Shown here: one piece after another, positions 26,223 through 39,104 of the stretch | Position numbering within the stretch: position 1 is the first letter of the stretch | How the letters are laid out: every line of letters starts with the position of its first letter | From: Rhyzopertha dominica | Taxonomy: Eukaryota; Arthropoda; Insecta; Coleoptera; Bostrichidae | DNA length: 64,000 nt | Assembly: GCA_025024175.1 (NCBI GenBank) | Contig: QCXZ01000003.1 | Coordinates: 1,922,001-1,986,000 of the forward strand | Reading direction: 5' to 3' | The notes under the pieces: model-generated | Seen by the model: only the letters and a program-made list of their open reading frames with translations | The model's database searches: none | Told to the model about the DNA's origin: nothing | Program-made: the position numbers and the translations under genes

Positions 26223-26254
26223 TTCAAAATGCAAACGTTAGATGGCCCACCCGT
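26223..26254 (-). repeat. Right TIR of the mariner-type element
   Basis: On the minus strand this reads ACGGGTGGGCCATCTAACG and then TTTGCATTTTGA, the partner of the repeat at 23607-23637. TA follows at 26255. Confidence 0.9.
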
Positions 26255-26629
26255 TATATAATTGCACGGTTCTTCAAAATGCATCTAATTAATGAATTAA
26301 AAAGGGTTCTTAATGAACTATTCATAAATTCTGTAGTACTGCGTTTCCTATGTCCATACAAAGGGATCTAAACAACAGATTCTTTAAACACCTATATTCT
26401 ATTATCCATAGCAGATGAAACACACTGTACAACTCCCTAGATGTAAGAGGGGGTTCCCTTTGTTCTAATAAAACAATCGCTTTTAATATAATCATATAGA
26501 TTTCAATTCTAAATGTTCGGATCGGTAACATCGGTCTGTCCCTACAAGTTAGCCACAAGTCTTGAAATTCTACAAGGAACATATTTAGAACGAGCATAAA
26601 ACTATCACCCAAGAAAGCATTACTAAATG
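26255..26629. other. Intergenic DNA between mariner element and coding-like exon
   Basis: No element boundary or gene is recognised. An open minus-strand frame of 96 codons at 26322-26612 has no interpretable motif. The plus-strand reading (STAFPMSIQRDLNNRFFKHL) is faintly like the end of a non-LTR element ORF2 but is too weak to call. Confidence 0.35.
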
Positions 26630-26823
26630 CTAAATGCTAAAACTAGTGATTTCCTTATACAGCCTTGAAGCCGCAGCAAAATACACTTCATCAATCACCA
26701 CTTCTACCACGTTATCTTCATAATTTATACTTCCAGGGAAACTAGTAGGAATTGAATGATGACTATCCTCATAGAAAGCTTCAATTTTGCCATCAAATGA
26801 TAGATCTGCTGAACGTGAACGGT
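26630..26823 (-). CDS. Probable terminal coding exon of an unidentified gene
   Basis: On the minus strand a segment opens right after an acceptor-like TTTCTGTAATCAG, in which an in-frame TAA lies just upstream of the AG. It runs open for 64 codons to TAG at 26632-26630. The peptide contains RSRSADLSFDGKIEAFYED, then FPGSINYEDNVVEVVIDEVY and ends FAAASRLYKEITSFSI. Its composition is balanced and acidic, rich in charged residues, unlike the chance frames around it. There is no ATG of its own, so it would need upstream exons on the minus strand (higher coordinates), which I could not identify. I do not recognise the family. A processed pseudogene or an old transposon gene are alternatives, but there is no transposon motif in it. 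Confidence 0.45.
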
Positions 26824-27359
26824 CTGATTACAGAAATTTACCTATTTTTATGATGAACTTGCGTGTGTTAGATAATAATATAGACAGATAGAAATATTAT
26901 TATTGGACAGGAAAAATCCACAGTGGATGACGTATATCCTGAATCCTGAAAATCTAATTTCAAGAAGAGGGTACGTCTGCTGATTTCGCAAGAGTATTTC
27001 CAGGCAGACAAATTGGTAGAAGGAATTCCTTAAAAAGGTGGTCCTTTGTACTACTTTTTCTGGGATTTAGACAAGCAGGCAAATGTCGAGGACTTCAGTA
27101 GTCGAATGAGGGTATGCTAAAGGACCGCTGATATACTTAATTTATACCAAGTTGCAAACTCGCGCCGTATTTCAGTAAATATACAACTTTAATAGCATTC
27201 TACGATAGAATTAGTAGGTCTGAGCTAACAAATAAAATTTGGCTAAACTGATAGCCCCTTTATTGCCCTCTCACGTTTCCTTTCGACAAATTTCCATCGC
27301 TTTTTAGAAGAAAAAATTCCAACTGAACGTTGTTCCTCTGTTTTTTTCCACTGTGACAA
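26824..27359. other. Intergenic or intronic DNA
   Basis: If the exon at 26630-26823 is real, this would be its upstream intron. No further exon with matching frame could be identified on the minus strand. Confidence 0.35.
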
Positions 27360-27566
27360 GTGCGGCTCTATTAACCTCTATACTTGCACATGGCACGACG
27401 CAGCCGCATCTCGACGTCGGGATGCGCGCACCCTGAAACCTTATGTTGACTTCAGCGACGACGGCCAACAACTTTAGTAGCACGCTGGTAACCGTGACGT
27501 CATGCCCAGTGATCGCCGTATCGAGATCGAGTGAGCACGTGCAGGAAGACGTCAGTAAATAGTCAG
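27360..27566 (+). promoter_or_regulatory. CpG-rich promoter-like block with CRE and splice donor
   Basis: About 200 bases are strongly enriched in G+C and CpG in an A+T-rich setting. They include a perfect palindromic CRE, TGACGTCA, at 27495-27502, two further ACGTC cores (near 27413 and 27549), and several GATCG/CGATC words. The block ends with AGTCAG followed by GTAAGTGG, a strong plus-strand splice donor with the exon edge at 27566. This is the appearance of a short non-coding first exon and its core promoter. No downstream coding exon was found in the following kilobases, so the assignment is inferred from composition and motif only. Confidence 0.3.
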
Positions 27567-30460
27567 GTAAGTGGATTAATTATTTTAATCGATAAGCAAG
27601 ACAGGGTCACTGAAGGTATATGATGGTGAAATAATTAGTTTTCCTCCTGCGGGTGCAAAATTATAGGAAAATTACTAAACAATGAAAATGATTGGCATGT
27701 TTTTTCCAAACAAATTAATATGAAATGAACAACACTAGACGAGTCGAAATGGAAATTTAAAGTCGATTCATTTATTTAGTATTGCATTTATCAATTTACT
27801 CTGTTAGCTGTTTCAGCATCTATAGAAGTTACACTACAATAACTTCTGTGAAACTTTACAGAAACGTTAAAATAAGCGCTGAATATTTTTTGTTCAAATA
27901 ATAATAAAAAATCATTGCATGAGCGTCAGTAAAGTAATATTCTAACCCTTCTTTTCTCCTGTGTGCACGAATAAAGTAGGCATTTAGTAATCTGTAACTT
28001 ATAAAATATTGTAAAATGATCCGCGTTCTCAAAGTTTCAAGTCCAACCTGATTGACTTTATTAACAAAGGAATAGATAAAGCGCTTTCAGCTACTAATAG
28101 CCATAGAGTAATAGAATTACAAAAGAATTTAAAATCGGAGTGTCTATTCCTGATAAAGGATTGCTCATTGTATTCGGCGCCTTTCATGAAAAAAAGCCGC
28201 CGTGTGCTTTTGCACTCGATTCCTAAATTACAGGTTGCGATTCTATAATCATAGCAGTTGCTGCAAACTAAAGTTCCTGGATAATCCACAATGATGAAAA
28301 TACAACATGTAACTTCTAATATTATTAGGTGACTCCACAAATATTGAAAGCTTGTTTTCTTAACCAGAGAGCAGCATTTCAATAAGCGAATCAATTACCA
28401 AAACAGTCAGTAAAAAGCTAACGTATACAGTTTCAAACGTATCTAAATAAAATTGTTAATGTTTTATCTTTTCCTTATAAAGCTTACCTGTCTTAGAACA
28501 GTCATTGTTAGTGTGCATAATTAAATAGAATTATATTGTACTGTTATATTAGTTAATACTGCCAAACAGTAAAGCAAGAGCTGTCTAAAGGTCATTTAAA
28601 ATATTATGATTTATTACAAAATGCGAAACAGTGAAGTTAGAAAGGTGGCAACGCGATTACTGTTTATATACACAGTATATGACAATCTTTGTACTTTACG
28701 TATTGTTTGGGGTGTTCCTTAAAAGACCAACCTACCCTATATTGTAGCCGATCCTGTAAGCTCCAATAGATATGGTAAAAAAAAGTAATTCTGCGAGATA
28801 AGATTAATTTAGAAGGATTGAGCCGGCAAAACCAATATGTAGAGTCACACAAAGCTATTTTACAAATGTGGTATGGTAACCGTCTTTATTTTGAAACCCC
28901 AAAAATTTATAAACGGAAAATAATGTCATTATATCATGTACAAAGAATAATAAAATCTGGCCAATATTATAAAAAAAAACGACGCATACACGATATTAAT
29001 TTCTTTCTTAGATAATATTTGTAAGCTCGCTGGATGACCATCTAAAAAAATACAAATTAATTTCTGTTGCGGTGTAGATATTGTAGAGAAGTGTACTGGC
29101 AGATTGGACGAAATACAAACTTGTGAAAGGCTAATCGCGTTATGTTTTAATCTGCAAAGATACTGAAAATGTACATGCAGTTACTGTCTAGATTCCTTTT
29201 GGACTGAATAAAAAAAAACTGGCAGACAACAAAGCTCTTTTCATATTAGCATATCCAAGTTTCGTTTTTTTTTTTAATTTTAAATCATCTATGGAGTTTG
29301 TCTACAGTTCCATTATATATAAATTTATTATTCAAAACTCTTCTAAGAGTAAGTTATTGAAAGAAATTATTTGCGTTTTCTCTATAATCGAAAGTACGTG
29401 ATGTACGAAAGAAGTATTTTAGGAAACTACCTAATTGTTATAAACATTTATTGAAATGAGCCTTTTAACAAATTTGTTCTGCTACTACAAATTTGCCACC
29501 CTGTACTACCTCTACCTAATACTTTATTACATTCCATTTATAACCCTATAATTTAATAGACGTTCCAATTTCCCAGGTATTTTGCAGGCATACCACTACA
29601 CTCGGACATTATAAAGAAACTGTCCGTTTGCAAACAACTCGCCCATGATAAATGACCGTTCATACAACATCCTGCTGGTCAAAGCGCATATCACTTTCGG
29701 GTCTAANGCGTAGCTCTTTANGGCAGAGCAAGCGTACGTCCTAATTTATATCCCTGACATGATGATGATATTTGATGCAACAGGGTACTGCGNTTTTTTT
29801 TTAGCAACCGTCAGTAAACATTAACAGCATGAGAAGTATCAAATAATTAGATTGCAAACTTGCCCTCACACGTATGGCGCCAGTGTCGATTGAACGAGTA
29901 AACAAATTTTTCGAATGAATAATTTTGTTGATTGCATTCTAGAAACGCGTTAGGATAGAATGATTTCGTGCCGACGTAATGAACAAACGACTGAATGTGA
30001 TTTGCAAACAAGAGGTCAACGTGAACTGAAGGCTTTAATCGGTCATATCAATCAGTGTTTATTCAAATGGTTTTCCATAATACAGAAAATGGGCTAATAG
30101 GTTTTCGTGATGTAAGTCAAAATGGCGAGATATTTCGTTGTAATTATTGGACATAATAAACATGGGTGAATTAATAAGTGCGTTAGTTCTGCTATTATGA
30201 CATGAAATAATTTAAACGCAAATGTAAGGCTGTAGCAAGCATTCTTCAATCCTCCAAAGATGAGATTTCAAACCTTTCTAACAATAAATGGTGGTCATAT
30301 CCTTTGTATGGATAGAAATTGTTAACACGATATGTTAAAAATTTAAGAAGGTGTCGCTGATTTCTTTCAACATAATTGATGTGTATGTGTTGGTGAGGGT
30401 AGCATATTTGTACCACCATTGTGGACGAATTGCTCACATCAAGAGAACAATGAACGCGCA
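27567..30460. other. A+T-rich DNA without recognisable genes
   Basis: An open minus frame of 121 codons at 28029-28394 is cysteine- and hydrophobic-rich and matches nothing I know; I treat it as chance. A few isolated N bases lie near 29700-29800. Nothing else is seen. Confidence 0.4.
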
Positions 30461-30522
30461 CAGCTAATTAAATTGCTAATTAGTTGGCACTGTAAGATCA
30501 AATATCGCCAGTGCCAATTAGT
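30461..30522. promoter_or_regulatory. Homeodomain-type site cluster overlapping a hairpin
   Basis: Three TAATTA or CAATTAG cores occur within about 60 bases (CAGCTAATTA, GCTAATTAG, GCCAATTAG). TTGGCACTG at 30484-30492 and CAGTGCCAA at 30509-30517 form a perfect 9-bp inverted repeat. The clustering would suit a homeodomain-bound enhancer, but such cores are common in A+T-rich DNA. Confidence 0.25.
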
Positions 30523-33500
30523 TCGCTAGACATAACTAAATTGTACGCCTAAAAGGAGAGCTACAGGTTCCTTAATTTGAACGACTAACCGATAGTTTGG
30601 CATCTATCTATGCTTAGAAGCGGCTCCGCTCGTGTATTAATAAATGTATTGGTGTCAAGTTATATCAGTTTATATAATATTCCGATCTTATAGAGGCGAA
30701 GTAGAAGTTTATGTTTACCAACTAAACACGCTCCCTAAATCGCAGACACCATGTTGCGGTTTATGTGTATATTGTATCCGTTATTGGTAACGAAGCAACA
30801 ACCTTGTCTCCGGGAGCGATGGCATAGGGTAAAATATCAAGCAGTTACGTGGAGTGAAAGCCTTTACAGAGCTTATTTGCTTTCAGTTACTTAAAGCGGT
30901 AATTGATCTGTTTACTTTTAGTTATACATGCGACCTTAGGTTGCAGGAACGTCATACTGTGTACTTCTATCCTGATTGTAAAGAATGACAAGTAATTAGT
31001 AAATTTAAACAAGTGAATCAATGTCTTTCTGCACATCCTTTAATTGAGTTAATTAGTAGGTACGTGACAAGTTGTTAATNTTAAATTTGTGTGCCGAATT
31101 TNAATGAATTTACTCAACCATTTGATGACGTAACAAGAGTCAACTTACTTTTAACCGAATGATCTATACTTAACGGGACTGCCCACTAATTTGTAACAAC
31201 ACCCTTTATTTTTGTTTAAACAGTTATTCCGAAACGAAAAAGGAAACGAGTGTCAGAAAATTAAAAAACTCATGGACAGTGGTCGATAGCAGATTGTGAT
31301 ACATATCCTAACCTGGTATTAGAAGTACTTTTTAAAGAATTAGATATCGCTGCGTTTTATGATAGAAAGGCCGTTACTGGCATAATTATTTAACAAATAG
31401 GTACCTATATTTTTAGATTGAAAGAATAATTAAGAACTCCATCACACGTTAAAATTACTGGTGGTTAAAAAATTGCAATACTTAAATAAGTAAAATCCTA
31501 ATATGCAAAAAAAATCCACTACAACGCCACGCTTTTTTATAAATTCTGTGTTACTGAGTAACCCTTGTAGTTTAATCTCCATGACACCAATAACCNTCCA
31601 CGCCTAGCCTCCAGCTAATATGATATCGAGGCCAAGAGACGATAAATCCGACGCTTATAACTATTATTCGTCGTACCAGGGGGCTTGTTTTACTAACATG
31701 TTAATCGTACGGCTTCGGTATCGGGATTTTAATTAATTCCCTGACCTGCTGATCCTCGTACGCAGAACTCACATTTGGTTCGCTTAAAGTTGTGCAGTTG
31801 GTGTGGTAATGGCATTAGTTGCAACTAAATGGCAGTAGTGATTGCAGCGCAACACAAAGCTGGTGGTTAAATTGCGCCAGGACCACGCTCATCACGTTGC
31901 GTGAGCCTAATGAACAGTGGTAAGCGTGAAAGTTAGAATGAGTTGAAGTACCAGGATTACGACAACGTACGTGCCTAATGTCAAAGCATTTGCGTATCAC
32001 ATCGTTTCTGCAGCGTGTATTCTTCTCCAAAATATATAATTCGCCATGTAATTCAAATATATCCAAACTATAGTCTACACATTTTCGTTATCATAGATCA
32101 ATGAAATGTTTCAAAATTCTAAAACAGTAACTAATAATCGCATGGCTCGAGTTATGTTAGTAATCATCCCCAACATATACAGTACATCGTAAACAATTCA
32201 ACTACTTACAGGCTAACATATCTCTGAATCCTTACAAATATTTTGGAACTATCTACTACGTTGTAATTTTATGCAGAAACGGGTTGCCAACTGAACTGTA
32301 TTGAAACTGTATTGTAACTTGCTAAATTAACAATTTGATCATTTCTATACCGCTACTTACTGCATAGTGCATTTTATTTTCGAGGAAAAGTGTACGCATA
32401 AATTGTTAGATATTGTAAAGTATAAACTAAGCAATATTTGGCTAAAACGTACAAGGAACAATTGCATAAATACTGTCCAACAAAGCACAATCCAAATTAG
32501 GTTGCTTTTAAGCTATCCGATTAATTTATAGTACTCGCCAATAGTCTTTGCCTTCTCCACTTTCCAAACTAATGCAGCTTTTACAGGCCATCCAATATCC
32601 AAGCACAATCTTGACTGTAGAGTTCGGTACACAAAATATAAATTCTTCCAAGGTTGAAACAATAGCCGAAACGTCAAAATAAAACAAGCGTCTTGTTTGG
32701 AGGAAAAAACCAAACGAAAACACTCCACTACATAAAAAAGTGATTGTAGTAAGGCGCTATCGGTCTTAAATGATCAATATCAGTGCCAGGTATAAAGTTT
32801 TAAAAAATGGGAAGCATTTGACTGAATGCCGAAAAACTAAAACAACTATCAATACTGGTTATATTTGTTTCGTAGAATTTAGGACTGGACTGTAAACCAA
32901 AATGTTCGGTTTGCTGGTCTATTACACAACTTTCGAAAACGCTGTTTTTGTCGTTTTCAAAACGTTGTGTAGCAGCAAACCGATGCTTTTGGTGTACATA
33001 CCATTACTAAAATCCCCGAAACAAACATAACCTTCAAATAAATGATATAAGAGGAAATGAAATTGAAGAGATTTTAAAAATTTCAACTCTTCCATTTTAA
33101 ACAGTTTGTTCAACTTTCAATGCTAATAAGTAGGTACAGCCGCCAGCTCAATTACCATTTATTTCGACGTTCAAGTTTCAACGTTTCCCTCCAATTTTTC
33201 AATGTTCAACTATACACAAAAAGAAGATTTCTCTTAGTACTTCGAGTTAAAGGGCTAAAATGTTGTGTCTACAGCGAGGAACTCTTAAAAGCGTAGTGCA
33301 CAGAAATATGAATTATTCAGTAACATTCGCGTATGAGCTGTTTTATTTCCTGCTTAGCCGCGTTTGATGTGGTAAATATAGCAGAAGAGAGCGGATCTCG
33401 TCGAACGTATAACTTTACTTAGTCCTCAAAAGGGAGCCAAAACAATATTAAAAATACATGTTGGAAGCTTTTTAAAGCTCGTGCGAAAAAAGCCATCATT

Positions 33501-35394
33501 CCACTCTTAAGAACATAAACTAGAAACAACGAGTTGGAATCCGCTGGCATACCCTTTTCATTCGAAAAACTTGCTTATATTTTAGTAAGCAGTACCTAGA
33601 TACATATTTAATTTAACTGTTGCATACCCATTTTTCACTTCATGTTCTGGGAAGCTGAATAAAAGGGCCATATGCAGATGTTTCTTTGTCCCGAGGGACA
33701 CCAGGAGGGTCGTATGGCCATGATGGATAACACAGTAGGTGGGAGACGCAGAAATGGGTTAATCTAATAAACGCGCTCAACATGACGTAAAACAGCTGGC
33801 TTGCCTGACGTACATTACAGAATTTGAGTGGAGAATGAATTAAGCCACACAACCGATTATGCTTAATGACAGAGAATTGCTAAAGAGGTAGCAGGTTGCC
33901 AAAACAGACGAAAACTGTTGGGCTGCAGCAGGCAGTTATAATTTAAATGTGAACAACTGCAACGTTTTTAATAAACTTGTAGTGTAATTTATTGAAAGAC
34001 GTACGAATATCTATTTTAAAAGGCAGTTACAATTCATTGCTTGTTCAAATGCAGGTTTTTCTCATAAATACAAAAACTTGTGGTAAATACTATTATAGGA
34101 CATGAAATCTATTAATAGTACTCCAGCTTTAGTAAGTGTAAAGTTTAGCTGTATTAACAAGAAGCAAGCTCTGTGTTCTAGTAGAGGGGTCCGTGGGCTT
34201 GAAAAATATAAAAGCGTCATTAATTTTACTGGTTCCGAATATCCGGAATATAGAAAACTGAACATTGATCCATTACCCAAATAAATTTGCTATAATAATT
34301 ATATCCACTTTATTAACGATACCGTGCAGCGCTCTTGGTTTTCCGAAAGCTATCGTCTGTACTAGAACAAATTAGTATAATTAAAAGGAACTATGACAAG
34401 TATTTTTTACTTTGTCTAAAAGATAGAAATAGGCAAACGTGATCTCAAACGAAAAAGCAACCTGCAACACAAATATTGATATAGATGAAATAAATAATTT
34501 AGTACTGGACAATTCAAATTACATAGATCACCAATAATTTTACACATTTGTAAAACTTCCAAGTGGTTTTTTTTTCGATGATTTATTGCCCAAATTTTGT
34601 AGCATTTGTGTGTTTACTTAGCATCAAATGGCATGCTTTATTCTGTTTTTCTGTTCAAGTTAGATTATTCTTGAACATGCATGCACTCAAGTAGAGAGAC
34701 ACAGTATAAATGCAGCAGCGCCATTCGGAGGCAATGATATAAATTCTAAATGGATTTTGGGACATTCTACATGAAGTTAATACAGTTAATACCGCGTATA
34801 TTAGTTAAAAACAATTTAATGTATTTTCGTCTGACGAGCTAAAATACACCGAAACTCATGAGTAAAGGCACATGAGTTCAAAAACCAATACATAAGTCAT
34901 GTTTTTGCCATATATTAGTACACAATTATAGACAAAGCTGAATTAATAACGCAAGGTTATATAAAAAATATTACAAGGGCGCAAAAATGAAGTCTATTAG
35001 GCCTAATAATTACTAAATGTTAAGTGCTAACAAACTGCTGTCCTATACAAGAATCTATTGGAAATGTTTGATTTTAATTAGTGCAGCTCCTAACCCGATA
35101 CATCCTCTTCCAAGCAAAATAATTCTAGGATAATCATGTACACGGAACTACCCGTTCTGATAATAGAACAAACAAAGGAGACCCACACCGCTCCAATGTA
35201 AAGATGCATTTCCCAATTTAGAAATCGTCCATCTATGAGTATTCTGTCCAAATATGTATTAACGAAGATAATAACTTTTGAGCAAACAACGCTACAAATT
35301 GTTCTATGGTCTAAATCTGTAAAGGCACTGTCATTCGTGTTGCAATCGTTGAGGACAATTCACACTTGCAAGAAATTATAAACTAATTCAGTTG
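30523..35394. other. A+T-rich DNA without recognisable genes
   Basis: No transposon or gene is recognised. Patches near 31600-31760 and 33640-33850 are somewhat richer in G+C. The latter is open on the minus strand for 70 codons with no known motif. Isolated N bases occur near 31080-31100 and 31596. Confidence 0.4.
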
Positions 35395-35499
35395 TTAAAA
35401 ATGCATGTCTGTGCTATGCTGTCTGCACTACAACCGATTACACATAAATATATTTCGCTGTCATTATCGCTCATCAGTGTAGTTTAGGTCTAATGTCTG
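35395..35499 (+). repeat. Partial copy of the 1631-2001 MITE unit
   Basis: Starting at TTAAAAATGCATGTC, this segment follows the left arm of the MITE (TTTCGCTGTCATTA, GCTCATCAGTG, AGTTTAGGTCTA) with scattered substitutions, then diverges before the inner inverted end. It confirms the TTAA-adjacent boundary of the family. It is a single unit without the head-to-head partner. Confidence 0.75.
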
Positions 35500-38400
35500 G
35501 AATCCGTCCTTATTTGGACTCATCGGTAAAAATATCGAATGGATGACCATTACAGCGTATGTAATTGAAAGTGGGAGCAAACCATTACATACTGGGATAA
35601 TCATTAATCTGCTACTCTCGTCAGATCAATCCTAATATTCGAGATTACTTAGTTTTTCGTGTAGATCAGTATAACACTATCCCAGGCTGTACGTGGCTAA
35701 CATAGTGCTAGTCCGCCCAGGATACAGTGGTTATACGTTAGATTACGTATATGTATCTAAAACAACTTTGTACTACAGTTCAATTTTAATCATATTACAT
35801 TCAAATTTATTAAACTGCCAGCTTCAGCCAACTAAGTTAGAAATCCCTGAAGAACAAAAATTACATTTTGTGGTAATGAAATTCTTCATTTAATTTCACA
35901 GTTGTAGCGCTGAAGTGCATTTGTAATTTGAGCATGGACCTTGTTACCATGAGAAGCGGTTAGTAATAGAGAAAAGTGGGTGAATTGTTCCTTCATACTT
36001 TAAATTGTGTGGATTGATCACGAAATACGTACGATCATACGTACACTTTACGTTCATTCTCGCGTTTAGTATAAAACAAAATATTAATCAATTAATTTAC
36101 AATAAGAATTTTGACGAACATTTACAAGAGCTAAAAAATAAATTTAATTTCGTCTAGGTACTAAATTTGGCCGCAAAATGTTTTCCTATCGTCACCGTGG
36201 AAATGCTGGGGCAAACATAAAGTTGGATTTTATTATGTTTAATTAGCTTATTTATGTGACCAAATCAGAATCCTTAAACAGTCTGATTACCCACTATATT
36301 TATTGAGTGTTCAACGTGACCTAAATGGAAACACGAAGAAATTTTGGCTTTATGTTGAATCTAAGAGACGTAGCGTATAAATATGACCATTATTTCTTTT
36401 CAGTTAATTTAGTCTCTGATGCTATCAATGTAAGTTTAGATTTAAAGGGAGGAAAAACTTTGAGCTTTACAGACCTCGAAAATAAATTTACTGCATATAT
36501 AAGTATGGAGAATTTTCTCAGTGTTAACACTTAAAGCACTCAAGTGTAAAGTTATGAGATTCTTATAGAAACACATTCCTTACATTTTGCGAATGTTATA
36601 GAAAATAATGATCGGACATTTGAAAATAGATTCACATTTAATGTTCATGTCGGCTTAGCTTAGCTTAGTGGGACCATCAATGTTACCTTACTTTTTGTTG
36701 TTCAATGCACGTTAGCATTTGCACCTGATCATATGTAAGTTACAACCTCGAGTTACAAGGTGCCTATTCCATATACAGTGAAATGACTTCAAAAGACGAA
36801 CCGTAACAGCAAACTACAGTTATGCAAACACTAGACAGACAAATTAATACTAGTCTCGTCTGCACAGAACACACTAATTTTACACCTGGGAAATTAAATG
36901 GAAACGGGAGGTGCAAATTTAAAAGATTCCAAGTTGTAGTTTGGTGCAACTGATTTCGACTAATTTAACAACGCTCCGGGGTGGATAATTTTCTCGCCGG
37001 TTCAAAGCTGTGAAGTCTCACTAATTAAAACTCTGAAGAATTTTGCTTGTTTGTTTCTATAGAGCGTCTCAATTGGGGAATTGTTATACGGAACTGCTAA
37101 GCTTTTTGGCTCAAGCTTGCAACATTTTGACACAAATTACATACGTAAGTAAAAGTTCATCAGGGGGGTATGTTATGTACAATACCTAACTTACTTTTGT
37201 CAAAGGAATCTTCGTTTTCATCTAAAATACCGTGATTAATTCTTCTTTCGGAAAATTATAATTTAAGGGTAATCCAGTTTAGAAAAATTGATTATAATTC
37301 CACTTGGAGAATTTGAATCAGTTTTCAAATTTTAAAATACCGTAAGACAATGAATTTATTTGCTCGTGGAAGATTTCTCTGTTTTTAGTTACTTTTCCAT
37401 TCCAGAAAACTTGGATTTATTTGAGGCACAGTCTCACTGTCAAACACTGCAAGTACTATCTATGTATTCTACTTTGTAGTTATAAAAATATCAGAAGTAG
37501 GTATTTTACGATGTCAAAAGAAAGCTGTACTAAATATATGACAAAAAATTTGCTTATAGAAAAGTATACCACAGCTTGAAGACCGACATGAATATTCAGC
37601 ACCAAGAATTTTTTTAGTACATAATACGTGACGCAAAAAGAAAGAAAGGATGTTTATTTTTATTTTTTATCAAGTGGACTGAGCAGCCTGGGACTTTATT
37701 CAGCACCATTAATGTCTGAAAAATAAAACCATAAGGTTGTAAAAGATCTCTTGAAAATTTTTATATTTTATTATATTTTATATACATTCACACCAGAATT
37801 TTTTTCCGGATAGTTTAGAGATAAACAAGGTTATGGCGGACATTTGCAGGTTTTTACCAAAAGAAGATACCAGCCCTCACAGAAAAAAGTATAATTGTAA
37901 TGTATCATTATTATAGTTTCTCGTAAGTCCTTTTGTTTACACTTGTAAATTTTTTATTTATTCAAATATTTGCCAAACCTCTTAACTGTGGAAAACAATA
38001 ATTTCAGGAGTACTAATTTAGTTTGTTCAACTCAAAATTTAGATGTCAGAAGAAGTTTTGCTGATGCTTTCTTGTTTAGCTCAATTGGATGATTATAAAA
38101 TTATAAAAAAGTCTTAAATTTTTGCCTAATAATTAATTACTAGCGTGGCTCAGACCATCACTACAGAAACACCTCAAGTATGATATCGACATGCACTAAA
38201 GTCGATTTAATAAAAAAAAACACATTTGGTTTCGTTCAAATGACTTCACACACTTTGCTACATGCTGCCTCAATTAAATTACTGCCTTGCATCACCTAGG
38301 ATACAACAGGGGTGTGCGTTGTTACTAAACAAGACATGCCATTAAAAGTTAATGGCACAATAACATCATAAGCTCCCGCATTGAACTTAATGCCCCTGAA

Positions 38401-39104
38401 ACTATCGCTAATCTAATATTGAATGGCTCCCTTCCCGTGTCATCCTAACGCATCCATCCAAGTTGTGTAAACACGCGAATAAATCTGTCTGCTGGAAGGA
38501 CAACCGGTTCTGAAACGCGCCATTCGCAATATAGTCTCGTTTGAATTAGTTTTTTGTTCCTCGTGTGCCAAATTTATGGTATGCCCAGTTGCCTGTTCCT
38601 AATTCCCGTTTGGGAGTTAGGCCACGTTAGCAGGAAAACTCGTTTCAGGCCTTTTTGCTGCTAATATTTAAGGGTAATAAGTGATTATAAGACACAAGGG
38701 CACGTGCCTACCTATATATAAAGAAATTTTAATTTTGCTTCCAAATAGCACACATATTCCAGCAATCATATGAGTATTAATTTCCGGAGTCTCTACTAGA
38801 AACCACCGCACAAATATTGGCGTTCAAAATTCTGTTAAGGAATGTTTAGAAACAATTATTTGTAAGGACAGAGCAAACACCAAAACTTGTAAATGAAGCC
38901 AGTGTCCTACAGGAGAAAGATGAATTGCCCAGAATGCACTTATTGGTTGAAAACAGTTTATTTTATAATGCCGCATGTTGAAATGAAATGTTTTTTAATC
39001 AAGCGTAGACGCGTGGTATTGAAAGCTTCCAAATGCAAATTGCTGTAGACCATTTCCAACAACAAATTATACGCTATATTAGTGTGACGTAGATGTCGGC
39101 CACT
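35500..39104. other. A+T-rich DNA without recognisable genes
   Basis: Open frames at 35693-35893 and 36325-36534 have no interpretable motif. The interval 38290-38600 is G+C-richer and could be regulatory. No transposon is recognised. Confidence 0.4.

Larger units (their letters stand above)
23607..26254 (-). mobile_element. Mariner-type element, full length, carrying a nested hAT insertion
   Basis: The element runs from ACGGGTGGGCCAT at 23607 to its inverted copy ending at 26254, flanked on both sides by TA (23605-23606 and 26255-26256), the target duplication of the Tc1/mariner superfamily. Without the nested hAT element and its extra 8-bp duplication it is about 1.29 kb, the usual size for mariner elements. 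The transposase reads on the minus strand and is degenerate. The element is inactive, but both ends are intact enough to define it exactly. Confidence 0.9.

Noticed and set aside
26322..26612. Possible C-terminal end of a non-LTR ORF2 on the plus strand
   Set aside because: Resemblance is limited to a few residues and lacks the ECSRRIQ or WLSM..RR blocks seen in the copy at 61.6 kb.
28029..28394. 121-codon minus-strand open frame
   Set aside because: It has no domain, no start context and no neighbouring exon signals; composition is as expected for random A+T-rich DNA.
32668..32675. A second GAAACGTC, as in Penelope hammerheads
   Set aside because: No CTGANGA-like box and no stem II lie upstream (GTTGAAACAATAGCC precedes it), and no Penelope protein remains nearby.
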